DNA from: Spirometra erinaceieuropaei
Taxonomy: Eukaryota > Platyhelminthes > Cestoda > Diphyllobothriidea > Diphyllobothriidae
Direction: 5' to 3'
NCBI GenBank assembly: GCA_902702965.1
Contig: CACRXP010001248.1
Coordinates: 49,723-113,722 of the forward strand
Length of the DNA: 64,000 nt
Shown here: in pieces, positions 20,785 to 33,900 of the stretch
Layout of the letters: every line of letters starts with the position of its first letter
Numbering within the stretch: position 1 is the first letter of the stretch
Position numbers and translations under genes: made by a program
The notes under the pieces: generated by a model
Database searches by the model: none
What the model was told of the DNA's origin: nothing
The model's input: the letters and a program-made list of their open reading frames with translations, nothing else

Positions 20785-22400
20785 AACCGCCTTAGTTAAC
20801 GCGCGCTTTATGGAAACTCGGTAAACGACTCGGACTCACTTCTAATTCCGGCGTCGCGGTGAGATCTATTTTGGAAAATGTTGCGACATTTGGTACAATT
20901 GCATTCATTCGTGGTAACATTTTTCTATCTGGACTATACTCTTTGGACATTTCTATACGTTGCGCAGTCATTGTTAGTTGTAGATCACTTGACCGCTCGA
21001 CCGTCATCGCATATTATGAAAGTGGCAAACATCCATAACGTATTAAAAACGCAGGAGAATTTTCGTGATATATTGAACCGCATGAATTCAAGCAAGTATT
21101 ACGTTTAGCCGCGGATCTTAAGAAAAGGAGCTTTAAAGCCAAATATTTAACTTCACAACATTATGCTGGACTGAGCCGCTTAGCCTTCATCTGCATCCGT
21201 AAATTATCATTCTGGTTGCGACATCTGCCTCTTCACTTCAGTGCAGACCGTCATCAGTTGATGGATTGCCAAAAGTCGTTAAGATGCTCCAAACAGTCAT
21301 CTGTATTTATTGGACATTCTTAGATTATTAAGTGCTCGATTGCCGGTATCTAACGTAGCTACGTGACATGAATCTTGTCAGTTGTATTATCGTGTTACTG
21401 TATTTTTTCTCACTTTCCATGTGCGAATGAATATCACTGGAATGGTAGGAAGTATAAGCTTAGGCTAGTCTAAAAGAAGGTCGTAGGATTATCCATTATT
21501 TGCTTTCCACTTCACCATGCATTTCGCGTGTTCTCAGCGGAACCGTGTAGGTTTTAATAACTATTGTTAATGAATCAACTACAACGGTCAGGAATAAAAA
21601 AGCTCGAATTAAAATTTAAAGAATTGAATCTTAAGACGGTCTTCATTTGCCTGCTTAGTGCTATATACTCAAGCATTAAGCGATAAGTGGAGAGACCTGA
21701 AGCGCATTCTACGCTAAATATATTTAACGTAGTTATTTCGAAATGTCTAAAAGGTCTGAATATATTCAGACCTTTAAGTCATTTGCAAATACCTAGACTC
21801 AACATGCATTTAATTGCTCTAGATTAGAATGAAGTTTTTATAGCAGTTTATACCGTCAGATTACTATGTGTAATCACGCTTTTTTATCATGATTCTGGTG
21901 TACTTTGCCACTAATTCGCTGATCGTTGAATGCCGAATAAGATGCATTCATGATCTCCTTCCATTTCTGTCATGACACGATACGCATTGGCTTACAGCTT
22001 GACCATAAAATTGAGCTCATAAAGTGCCTGGAAAATGTTTATAAGTCATATTTGCACAATTTTTTAAATTTCTATTCTTCTCGCGCGGTAACATAGATAA
22101 CGGTTGATCTGCCGCCTTTTCTGCTCGCGCGCAGAAAGCGCAGCCAAATAATGGAAGTGTTCTGCGAATCCACTGGTGACGGGCTCTGAATACACTAGAT
22201 ATTGAATTTTTAATTTTTTGGACGTAACCAACAGGTAATAAGGTTACAAATCAGTTTCTAAAGAAAGATTAATTGAATGCCCACTCTCACATTCAACGGA
22301 TTATAGAATAATAATAAAAACAAACGTTTCTGAAATACAGGCGGTAATATAATCACATCAATAAACTCTAAGAGCGAAATACGAAGACCATATAGCTCAG
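20785..22400. other. Left part of the inter-unit spacer, nothing recognised
   Basis: AT-rich, with no conserved partner elsewhere in the window and no credible exon. Confidence 0.5.
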
Positions 22401-23530
22401 GTGACATTGTGACGTCCACTGCTAAACCGGTCCATTTTCAGCTTAAAAACTTTGGCGGATGTGGGCATAATGACATCTGCAGGCATATCATTCCAAGACA
22501 CGACCACACTGATTGAAAAGAAGAACTTTTATATTTCCAATTGGGCTCCAGTCACACTTTTTTAAATGGATGACCTCGGGTATTAGTTGTGGTTGCTAAC
22601 TCAAAGAGGTAAGCAGGTAAGATACATTAGTCTTGAACGCGCACTATACGAATGTTTGTATCAGATCGCCTCTTAACTGTCTGTAACCAAGTGAAAAATG
22701 TCTGAGATTGGATAGCCGTGTTTCGTAGGTTAGTGAGCCATGTCCACTTAAGAAAATTGTTTCCCCACCTTTAAACATTCTCAAGGATGTTGAGGTCCTT
22801 AGTGCTCCGGGGTTTCCACGCTCTAATAACGAACTCTAACCGTGGCCGCACAAACGTTCGTAAGACTTAAGCGAAGCAGTCCTTATCGAAGGAAGAAAAA
22901 GCTCTTTGGACAAAGTTTAGGACCGATATCGCGGAAATGGCTAACTTGTAGCAGTGGAGCGACGAATTAAGTGAAGCCTTGACACACACGCCCAAGTCCC
23001 TCTGGGCGTCTGCCACCTGCATTGGTAAGTCATCTAGGTGGTTAACCCTCCGGCTGGGAGATCAGATCCCACTGACTCGCAGATCATTGCACTTAGGCAC
23101 ATTAAACGGCATAAGTCCGTCCTGTTACAAGTTCTCGATTCATGTCAGGTGTGCCTGCGAGCGCTCTTTGTCAAAGTGAGTTCGGATGACGCTCCCAAGC
23201 TTAACATCATCAGCGATCATGTCGACATAACAATTCAATTTCCTGATGCAGTCGTTTACGTATATCATGAATAGGGCACAGCCAAGGACGCAGACTTAGG
23301 GAACACTAAATTCAACCGCTACCTCCGAAGACTGCCTGTTACCGACGTGGACGATTTGAGAGCGAACGACCAAGAAGGCTTGTGTCGGCCTAAGGAGATT
23401 ACTCCCAATGTCCGTTCAGCATCGCGGATAACCATATTTTCCGCGTAACTTAAGGAAGGCTGAGACACAATCAACTCGACGGTACAAACATTAATTGGCG
23501 CAGCTTATTCACATGAAAGGAGGACAAGCA
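22400..23530 (-). mobile_element. Decayed CR1-like LINE (reverse transcriptase region)
   Basis: Minus-strand translation with several stops gives the RT order typical of CR1-type LINEs: LFMIYVNDCI, then ADDVKLGSVI (Phe of FADD replaced), AQRDLGV, a CYKLAISAISVLNFVQRAFSSFD stretch (shortened here: AISVLNFVQRAFSSFD), and FVRPRLEF with AWKP. Plus-strand ORFs at 22979-23274 are shadows of it. It lies in the spacer between units A and B. Ends are approximate. Confidence 0.75.
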
Positions 23531-24381
23531 GGCGACCGTCTGGTGGGAGTAAATTGAAAATTTCAGATTGTCATTGAAGAAGAGAATATGTTCTAGGCGC
23601 GTCCTCGACGTACGAGTAGTAATGAGCGCCTAAAGAATTACAAAAAACAACGTGGCAAAAGGCAACCTTATGCTTATGCATTTAAAACGAACAACGTGGA
23701 GAACATACTGCTTATTTAATCTTCAGATCGTAGGTCGCATAAGCCTATGTAATACGAGGCGAAATTAATGGCTACCTGATTTTGGCACTGAAGTCTCAAA
23801 TCAGACAATCTAAAACATAGGACAACATAAAGGGCTCATACATTTCAGTCGGTCGGGTTTTCACGCTGAAACTGTTTTCATACGTCGCATGCGGTTTTCC
23901 CTAAACTCAGAGATGTCAGCTGGCGAACATTAGGTTTTTGTGGGTCAGAGGACTCGAAGCTGGCCTTTTCTTCGTTTTTCGCATTAACTCTAGCTCCAAC
24001 TTTACGCTCATTGGCAATCTCTCTCCGAGAGATCCATCTTTTGCCACGCGCAACTCCTCCATGGTGTTTCCGTGGCCTTCTTGTATTACATCTAAACGCT
24101 CCGTCTTTTTACTTCCAAATATACTTTTCTTTGAAATAATCTTCGCCAGAAATTAGGTCATCGCCTAAGTATCTGATATTCCAGTAGGATTACACAAACA
24201 CCTTACACCGGAAAGAATATAGGCACTTTTGGAGGTCTCATTCCCGAAAACTCATCTTCTTGATTTCGAGAAGGGTCCTCCTGGTATATAGTGGTAGATC
24301 AAGTGGTAACCCTCAATTATATCATTAGAAACCCTGTTCTGAATTGGTTTCTAAATCCACTGCTATCTCTCTTCCCCCAGA

Positions 24382-24684
24382 GTGACGATTTTCGCGGTTT
24401 ATGATGTCATCTCCCACATTTCGACCTCAATCGGTCTGCCGTCGCTCACTGTCAATCCTCTGTATTCGCCGACTACTAGCAGTATGTTCGAACCTCCCTT
24501 TCCCATTCCTCGGCTGGGCTCGGAGCAGACTGTGGCCGATCGCGTCTGGGTTCCTCTCGTCTGGCTCTTTGACGCGAATAGTCTCATCCGGCATATCAAT
24601 TCAGACCTGACGATGTCCTTTCTGAATCCCGTATACTATGCCATATGCAGGCCAGTCCTGCATATGAACTGTCCAGCAGTTTGA
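24382..24684 (+). other. Unexplained GC-rich open frame in the spacer
   Basis: Open frame of about 100 codons directly after CTCTCTTCCCCCAG, a strong acceptor-like sequence. GC content is higher than on both sides. The minus frame over it is also open for 66 codons. It has no recognisable motif, donor or second copy in the window. It may be a terminal exon or a transposon piece. Confidence 0.25.
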
Positions 24685-24699
24685 TCTTGTTTTACAAGT

Positions 24700-26140
24700 T
24701 GTTAATAATAGAATTCTCGTAAATAAATAAATGTGCTTTGGTCATTAAGGCTGCCGTGAGTAGTAATTTGGAATGCAACATCCCGATATGTAGCAGTGTT
24801 AGGCAATGACCTAAGAAGTTCGGCAATACGAACCGGCGTTTTCCTCATCTGTATCATCCATCACACCTGGTACGTCGGCTGTGTGTCTGTGATGTATGGT
24901 GATAATGTAAATGGGAAGGATACCATGAGCGTCATAGCAGGGGTTCCCTGGTGTCTGGTTCTCGTTACTATTAAAGCTGGAGCCAGTATATTTAATCCTA
25001 TCTCTCCATCATGTAAACGACGTATCCGAGTGGATTTAATGGTAGTTCAAAATTGTGCTGTTGTGGACGTGAGATTAAGCGACTGGTTGATTCATGCTGC
25101 CCAGGAACTCAACTTTTGTAGAAGGGTAAATTGCTGCGAAACACATATCAGGGAGGCAAACTTCTAATCCAAGACTGCTAGTGTGCTCTAATAGTTTGTA
25201 GCCCATAACATCTATCTTAGTGAGAAATACATTTGAGTGACATGGAAAACGGTTTATAAGTGCCAAAGGACTGCCGATGAAACTATGTCAAGTATCTGGC
25301 CTGACACGCACAGGCCCAATGTAACTTAAGTGTTCACAAGTGGTCAGAACAGCCCACCTTGCACAAGCCTAGTGTTAACCTAGCCTACGTTCTAAATTTA
25401 TGTAAGTGCAACTCACACATTAGATGTGCTACCTCATGAAATATCAAATGAAATCCAAAAATGTGTCTTCGATTTGAGGGGGATAATTTAAAAAGCTGTA
25501 ATATTAACTGTCGTACAACGTTAACCCATGATAGTTCAGTCATGCTGGGACACCGGCTGTTGAATGAGCATCTTTTCGGGTGTCTTTAAAAACTACACTC
25601 TGTAAAAGACGCTTACTTCTGTGGCATGAATTTTTCATATCGACTATCGATGCCCTTTCAAACTTGATTCCACTTTGTATAAAACGTGGTCATAAATAAT
25701 CTCGCACTTGTTTGTTAGCTGCGTATATTATTTTTAAGTTTAACTTAAGTTTTTAAGTTTAACTTAAAGTGAGTGCATACTTAGGGTTTCTAAATTTTTC
25801 AATTTCTGTATAAAGTTTTGAGCTAACTGTCCTTACGTTTATATTTAGGGTTTCCAGATCACATGCTGTGTACATTCTGTCCAAGGAATATTGTAAATTT
25901 CTCTATGCCGTAAGAAAGACGTCTGACGGAATGCAGAAAATTGTGCCGAATGTGGACCAGGTTGCATACTTGCTGATGAGATGGCATATGGATGGACATT
26001 TGACGGTTTTAAAAAAGTTCGCAATTAGGAACCTTTTAAAATCAAAAAAATACTATCTTCTCATGCAGAACAGTTTTCTAGCACGCAAGTTGCCATCAAC
26101 TGAGTAGAAGAAATAATATTTTTGAGCTTCTTTTACAAAA
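24700..26140. other. Middle of the spacer, nothing firmly recognised
   Basis: A 123-codon plus ORF (24796-25167) lacks motifs or splice context. At about 25734-25768 a TTTAAGTTTAACTTAAG unit is repeated in near-palindromic form. Confidence 0.4.
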
Positions 26141-26149
26141 ACATATAGT

Positions 26150-26310
26150 TAAATTTATAACGGCATCAAAAACCAATGAGAAAAATCAAACTGCGCAAGT
26201 AGTCCTTTTTTGCAAAATGCTGTTTCTGCAGACGGCCGTACTGATGCTCATTCAAAGGCTGGCGTCCTGAGGTGACTGAAATATTTTCGGATTATGCTGA
26301 ATGACAGTTA
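26150..26310. repeat. Partial fold-back arm in the spacer
   Basis: ACGGCATCAAAAACCAATGAG followed by AGTAGTCC and TTTTGCAAAATGC matches the inner part of the right arm; it stops before the GAGAACG segment. Confidence 0.5.
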
Positions 26311-27294
26311 ATATTACAATCCTAATTGAGCAATCTGTTCAAATAAAGACCCCTTCAAGAATTTTGGTTAACATTTTATTAGACATCGCATCTAGTGTAC
26401 ATGCAAGCAGTATCCGCCAGCTCTCTGTCGTCTTATGTCAGGAAGCATGCACGACGAAAGTCGGCTCGATATTAACACGAAAAATTACCACTAGTCGCTT
26501 CACGGAGCAAGCGATTGAACAGTCACGACAGTAGCCGTTAAGTAAAATACGCGAAACCACAAGGCATTGTGAAAGAGTGATTTCTGTACCTGCCATGTTA
26601 AAGAAAACCTTCCTTCCCCGTTGCTCGTTCCTTGCTGGTTCCCTTGGCCGAATAGTACACCCAGACATTGACAGCGATCTGCAACAGTACTTAGCACATA
26701 GTTATTTATTGAAGAGCTCAAGTCGCGACATAAGCCAATTTTTCCGTTTATGAACAAACGATTCACACAAGCTCCATCCTTATCTCTTTTTCTATCTTAC
26801 TCATGCGTCGTTTGAGGTTCTCTCCGCTGAGGACCTTGTGCATGCGATATTCACAGAGCCAAACAAGAGAAACAAATCACGTGCAAAAAACATGTAAAAC
26901 CCAGTATTTTGATCTGACTACATAACAGTTGAATAAATGCAAGTGAGATCGAATGTTACCTAAGGACAGAAGCCCACTAAACCCTAATCAGCAGGAAAGG
27001 AGATTTAGGACCTCAATGCATCGGCTTCAATGTCCAAATTATTGTTTGACACTGCAGTTTGTAGGATATAGGAGCCAGACCCGCCGAGGTTGGGTTGACA
27101 TTATGCGTGGACTATGTCATATATTTCACGAGAAGCATTGGCAATAGAACATGTGCGATTAGTTATGAATGGACATTGTGCGGTCCTAAAAATCTCATAA
27201 TTAAAAAGAAGATCTAAGTAAAAAGCATTTAAAAGACGACATCCTGTCGGATCCGAAATATTATAGGGCTGTGTAGCATGATACATTACGAGAA

Positions 27295-27385
27295 CCTCAC
27301 CTAAATAACCCTAGCTAAACGAAAACGGATTTCAGAATTTTGGCCAACATTTCATGAATTGGTGACTCATTCTGTACGTAAGCAG
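27295..27385. repeat. Partial fold-back arm before unit B
   Basis: Keeps the outer part of the arm (CGGATTTCAGAATTTTGGCC, then AACATTTCATGAATTGG). A fragment of the element's middle (AAATGCCGTGAAACG) recurs at about 27688, so a decayed copy may extend to about 27720. Confidence 0.5.
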
Positions 27386-30300
27386 ACAGGCTCCTGACGT
27401 GTTAAGGACCCGTTTCCCACAAACGTACACCTCAACTTCAAACATCTTTCATTTTAACGAAAAGACAAAAATCGAGATTTTCACTATCTAGGCAGCACAT
27501 TGTGAGCCTGATTTTGTTGCTGGGAGCCGTCGAACATGTGGACTGCGGGTGTTCTTGAATCACAAGTTGTGCATTTGTTACTCTGGACTTGATGATATCG
27601 TAGAGCAGGATACCGATGATGTCAAATTTTACGAAGGTAGAAGGAAGCCTCTATGTTTGGATCGCTGACCCATATAAAATTAATATTAAATGCCGTGAAA
27701 CGTTCGTCTTGAAATAATCCGTTTTACTGAAAGCACGAGACCATCAGACGCTGCTTTTCTCAACTATACCTGCATGTTTTGTAACGACCGTCAAAAATTG
27801 GTTCGCTTACTGCTATTGTCGTGTTTGTCTATATTTTCGGCGACGATATGTTACAGCAAAGTCTTACTTTCCCTTACGATGTGTTTTCTGTCTGCCCATC
27901 GACACCATCTATTTCTTTTAATGTTCGTTTGCATCAAAGTAAAGAGGGAAAGAGATCAAGTATAGTGCACCTTTAGACTAGAAACACACACTCTGTCGAC
28001 TGATTTCTAAACAGGACCTAATGTAGGCTGTCAAGAATCGTTTTAACCAAAAGTTAATGGTAAATTCACTCTGTCGGCGAGTGCGCCGGTGGCAGGTTTG
28101 TTGCTCTTGTTCACTTGTCTGAATGCCTGTTTAGTCGGCGTGGGCTTACGTTTTCTTCCTGTTTGGCGGCATGAATTTGCAAGTTTGTCGAACTCCGGCC
28201 TGGAAGATCCTCCAGTGTCACTGCAGACGCCAGGACCGTGTTCAGTGGTTATTTGCCCAACCGACCTGCTAATACGATGCTTCATTCGTCCCCAACATTT
28301 CCGTTTGGCCAAGCTGAATGTGACGTTGGGAAAAAACTTTGAGCAGACAGGACAAGGCACTTAAACCAGTTTCTCTAGTAAAAAATGTGTCCTTCCGGTA
28401 TACTCCGAATGTGGCTTTCGTGGGCACAAGTACTGTTGCATGCTACATCGCTGTGAAAATCTCCACAGTGAATGAAGCCATATTCAAGTTCAAAAATGCC
28501 GTTGCACTGATGTGACGCTTCCTAGTGTAGGGGGCAGTTACCGTGTGCTTCATCCTCATTTTTCTCAGTAAAGGCAGGGAAATCATCTTTTAATATTAAA
28601 AGATATTGACAGAATATAAAACTAAGCTACTAGTTAAAACATGTCCTTATCAAGTTCGTCGGGAGGCGCTTCGTTTGACGAACAAAACATAATATACTGC
28701 TGACAACTAACAGTCGGCAAGGAAGCTACACTTTCTGCACAGGACTTGTTTTGGAGATTATGCCGTCAAAGTTATTGTATTTTTTTAACGGATTAGTCAG
28801 AATTTGTCTGGGTTTACCTCAATTATCCCGCATTCGTACTGTTAACACTACAAACACAAACGGCATTGACTACGTAGGTTTTTTTCATATTTTCATTTGC
28901 TTCGAAAGCTGAAGACCTCGATCAGTTTGCTAACTCGTCTATTGCCGCCTGTCGAGGGAAGCCTGGCATTTTCCTGAATTCAGTGCAGCAATTAATTGCC
29001 CGGTCTCGAGCTATGAATAGCCGGTATATTGAATCAGACGTCTGAAAGACAAACCGTCCTGAAGAAAACCCTCCGAAGACCACATTAAGGTCTGTGTTGC
29101 TTTATCTATTCAGTATACACTAAATCGTCATCAGGATGGGTCAAACAAGGCAACAACGAGGATGAGAACGCTACGGAGATAGAGTACCAATAATATTTCA
29201 ATATAAAAGGGGAAAGGTGATTTGGAAATGAGATATAGCAAACAGAAACCTTCGGAATATAGCGCTATCTGGTATATAATTTGTTACATCAGGGCGCGTT
29301 GACTGTTTCCTTCTTTTTAATTCCTGTATTCCATTATGTCCGGTATTTTTTGCCAGCACGTGCAGTGCGTCTGCCGACTTTCAGAAACATTGACGTGTTA
29401 ACACAAAACACGTATATTCTAACGAATACCTAAGAAATCACCATAAATAGAAGAAGATCGTGGTAACTGACGTTAACTGATTCCTGGTCTGTTCATCTGC
29501 TGTCACCTTCAAAGTAGAGCTCTAACAACAAATTTTGGAGTTCTATGCTTACATTACTACTAAGCACATTCATTGAATGGCCAACAATGTTACCTTGTCT
29601 TTGCGAAGAACGCTAATACTGAAACACCAGGAAACCTCTACATTCTGTTCTCACAATGGCCGCTTTATGTTACAAACCAAATCAAAAAACTACCTAACAA
29701 TCAATAAAAATTAGATGTTAGATTCAAAGACCAGCGATCACTGATTTTCGATAGAGCACAATTTCGAGAGATTAATTTTAACGAGGAACTATCGATGTTG
29801 GAAGATCAGCTCATTCGGCGTGGAAAGGAGAAAATATAATTTTGTTTCGAAAGTATGCGTACTCTAATCGTATCAGTAAGTTGCAGTATGTTGATTAAGT
29901 CGACCTGGCAATGCTAAGAGTTCTACGGTCTTCTCTCCAATGCTCCCATTAAAACGCAAAAACTGATATTTTTCTTAGCAAGTCCTGTATGCTTATATTT
30001 TTGGGCTTTTACAGTAAGATTTTGAGGCCGGAGAAGCAGAATACACTGCTCATTAGGCCCGCTCCTGTGGTCTGGCCCTCTCCAAGCAGTAGCAGCTCAT
30101 AATTTCGACTTTTTGTCATCCATGAGCAGGCAACGTTTTTCATGCTTCAACGACTCTACCGACCTGACAAATAATGGGTAGTCTCTACACCCCAAATGGA
30201 GGACGCTGTACGTAAAACCGAATCGCGATGAATGCGAGGCATTGAGGTTGATCTGTAAACTAATCAGCAGCCTGAAAACATTCATCTACGGTCAACACAG

Positions 30301-30896
30301 CTAGTTTAATACATAAAGTTACAGTAAATGTACGGTAGAGTTAACTGTGTTGTAATCGCTCGGTGGCAAGAACTCGATCGCTAATATTCGGGTAAATAGC
30401 GCTACTGACGTTCATCCCGATAAATTGAGGGTGTAATGGAACACGCTGCGCTATGGTAGGAAGCTTTAATTTGAAACTAAATTATTGACTTTCACAGAGG
30501 AACATGCCCCGTTGGGATTGTAAACATATCGCTTCTTATCAGCAACGACAAGCCTGTATCCTGAAGTACCCTAAACACTTATCACCGCAATCAGAAACAC
30601 GAACAGCAAATTATCGTCTTTTGATGAGAGCACAAGATTTGCTGACTCCATGTACAACTCTAAAAAAACCTTCGCTCAGAAACTGACTTATCAGTAACAG
30701 GTGGAAAGCGTGGCTTGCACAGAACGATGCAACGTGCATCTGACGTGATAATCCCAATGACTCAAGGCGTCCTTTTGTGTCTGTATGCCTCAGTCTAAGG
30801 CAGAAAGAAAGCAGCACTTTAGTTCCATATTTTATTGGTTTTTTCTTACCAAATTATTTCACAAGTGAAATAATACGCCCTGGCTGAAATAAACAG

Positions 30897-30995
30897 TCAT
30901 ACAGTTTTCTGTGGAGATCCAGCGTGCGCGTACGGTGGCGGAGAGAAGGCCATGTTGTCGGAATAGATGAAATTCTCCTGATCTGGATATACGAC
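30897..30995 (-). CDS. Gene B exon 3 (PPPY tail)
   Basis: Codes 32 residues starting VVYPDQEN and containing PPPYAHA, then TGA. This is the fastest-changing exon between A and B (about 18 of 32 residues identical), yet length, YPDQEN and PPPY are kept. Confidence 0.86.
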   Translation of the reverse strand, partial: VVYPDQENFIYSDNMAFSPPPYAHAGSPQKTV

Positions 30996-33900
30996 CTGTA
31001 TTTGTAAGGGAAGAACTGTTCAGCATGTGGTTCAAACTGATAATCCCACCTTATGGTTCATTTTAACCGTTTATTCAAACCCTACACATGCATTCAGACA
31101 TAAACATGCTGTCAAGCAAATTTTAAAGATAACCTTTGTTCACGCTGTTGAAGAAAGGCGTTTAAAGAACAAGGACTTTTCCATTTAAGATTCCAGCGGA
31201 CCTCGAGAAAGAGTATGTGTCGCAAAAACAATCAAATTAAAATCGCGGAAGAAATATAAAAACGTATTTTTCAAGCTTTCAAGAAAATCAGTTTGTATTT
31301 GCAAAAGCCAGGTAAAAATCCTGGGATGATTTGATGCAGTTTAACAGAACGGTGATATGTTTTCTTAAAAAAACTAAGATAAGCTATGTGTATCTCACGC
31401 GGTGAAGGATGTTTACAAACCTAAAAAGAGCCCTTTGCCTGGCTATTCAATTAATAATTTCTAATCGATCAGTAAAATTTAAATCGACTGGCCTTCTTTT
31501 AAGAACAAACAACCTAGTCTTGATCAAAAACCGAGATCATATTTCCAGGAACGACAAAATATTTCACTTTCAAGCTCAAATGACCAGTTAGGCGAGATTC
31601 GGCTGAAAAATTATGCGATAGACGGCAGTTTGTCATCATGAGGGCAGATGGGTATTTCGGTTCACTCCGGACAGCCGAATATAAATCACCAGTCCCACAT
31701 TGCTACGGTTGACCACCGTCCTGTGTGGATAGCAAGAAACTGCCTAACAGCCTTAGATACGCTTCAGTTGTCACAATTCAGGCAGTCAATAAATAAATCA
31801 ATAAATGGGACCGACCATAATGAGCCCAACGAAGACTTAACAGAGATATCTTAACACCATCGGATTGTATATTTACTTAATAAACATCGTCTATTTGGAC
31901 AAAAAATCTCTGCTAGACTAAGCCAGCGCTTTGCACACGCTTGCTGCTAATGCTAATGACTATTATGTAGTGTTTCACATTACTGACAAAATTTTTGAAG
32001 CATGTATAGTCGAGCTTTAATGTTATATTTGCCCTTTCCAATAGGGTTTTCAAAGGCAGTCAGTTACCCCTAAAACACTGAACAATACTTAACGTGCTGT
32101 TTTTCGCGGAGATTGTGCAGGCTTGCAGAGAGCAGTTTAGGTGTCTTGCGAAAACCGGTTGGAAAATCAGTTTCAACTAACATCTTGCTCCACAGCGACA
32201 AGGAAAATTTGAACGGCCAAGTCTGCATTACTTTTCTTTAACTAGCAGAACCGCCACCCCCGGTCTGGCGCCTAATATTTAATCCGAGCGAATTAAGAAA
32301 CTCATATCAGAGTCGCGCTTATTAATTGGCCTGATTTTTTTCAGTCGAATTACTGGAAAAGACCGATGAAATTCGTGATCGGGTGACCGAATTTTCCTGT
32401 TCGCATCTAATAAATAGGGTAAAGGGAGTTCACCTTACCAGCCAGTGAACAGGCTAAAATCTCAAGCCTTCGTTATCTGTGACTAAGGCGTGACTAGCAA
32501 GTGGTGGTAAAAACGTCGTCGTTGTCCTGTCGGTCACGTTAGCTTGCGCCACTGGAGGACTATACATAGAGTTTCCTGTAGACCCATGTTGGACCTTAAG
32601 CGGACAATTCGGATTTAGCGGACAAATTCGGTTATCCATCGTTCAAGTTTCTGTCGGAAAGCTCGGAGGATTAAAAGTAATCTTGTAGTCAAATGATCCA
32701 CAAGAAAATGGGCCTAAGGTGAACAACGACAAAGATAGGGGAAGTTGAGATGAACATCAACAGCCAGCCTTACCCAAACTCACATCTCCGGGACACGGGA
32801 CTTGGGTCCTCATTCCCTGGTTATGGAGCGTTATTCAGTCAGGCACTCTACAATTTATCAAGCTGCTCGTTGACAATTCAGTTAAGGTCAAAATAGCACC
32901 TTTGATGATACTTCAAAGACTAACGTACTGAGGTTATCAAGTTTTCAAGGAGACTTACGGTTGACATGTATGCGGGAGGTGGTGCTGAAGATGAACCTGG
33001 GTTCCTTAACTTTGACAATAAAATGATGGGCCGAATTGACAGGAGTATTGCAATGATGATTTTGAAACTACCGGACACGGTTAATCGGATGCCAGTTGTA
33101 TTCCTGTGGGAAATCAAAAAAAGCGATTACAAATTCCCTTTATGCATTTCTGCTCTGAAATTCTGTCATCTACTACTCTGAGAACTTTCCGTTTTCGTTA
33201 TTCTAATTTTTTAGAACTATAGCATTTTTTCTGCGGACGGGATAATATGGTTCTCACAGAATTGGGAGTCATGGCGCAGTGACTTATTTTTACTACTTCC
33301 AAGCAAGAGATCATAGCCGGCCCCTTGTTTGTGTGAAAATCTGGTCTACCTTGCGCAGTCCAGGCGTGCGTAGCACGCATAGATGGACATTTTAACTTTG
33401 TCAGCTACTGCTCCCTATCTCGCCTCCGGTCATTTGACCCTATCATGATACCGGATCCAGGTGCGTGTAAGAACCCGGAGTGCGACAAATCCAATGTAAG
33501 TCTACTAACGCCATAGACTAACTAGCGCAAGCCACCGTCCCTGTACACACCCTCCTGTGCAGCGCACAGTAGGCGTCATTGTTCGAGATGAATAAACTGT
33601 TGTTTATATCTCTGAATTGTATTCATCATTTAACACTTAAATCGTAAGGTATTCTGCCCCACAAACTGCGATGGAAATCGAAGAGTATAGATTTCCAAAG
33701 TTGATTAATACTGCAGTGGTTGAGAAGGCAGGATGAAGGTCAAAGGAAACGTTCTCAGATGAGAGCAGGCAGAAAGTTGTCGTCGAGGAAATAATGTCGT
33801 TGCCAACGCGTGGGGTCCAAGTACTGCTTGCAAGGAGACAGGCTAGGAAAGGACAAAAATTGCGCCTGAAGAAACAGTACCGTGTAGCGCCTTAACAGAC

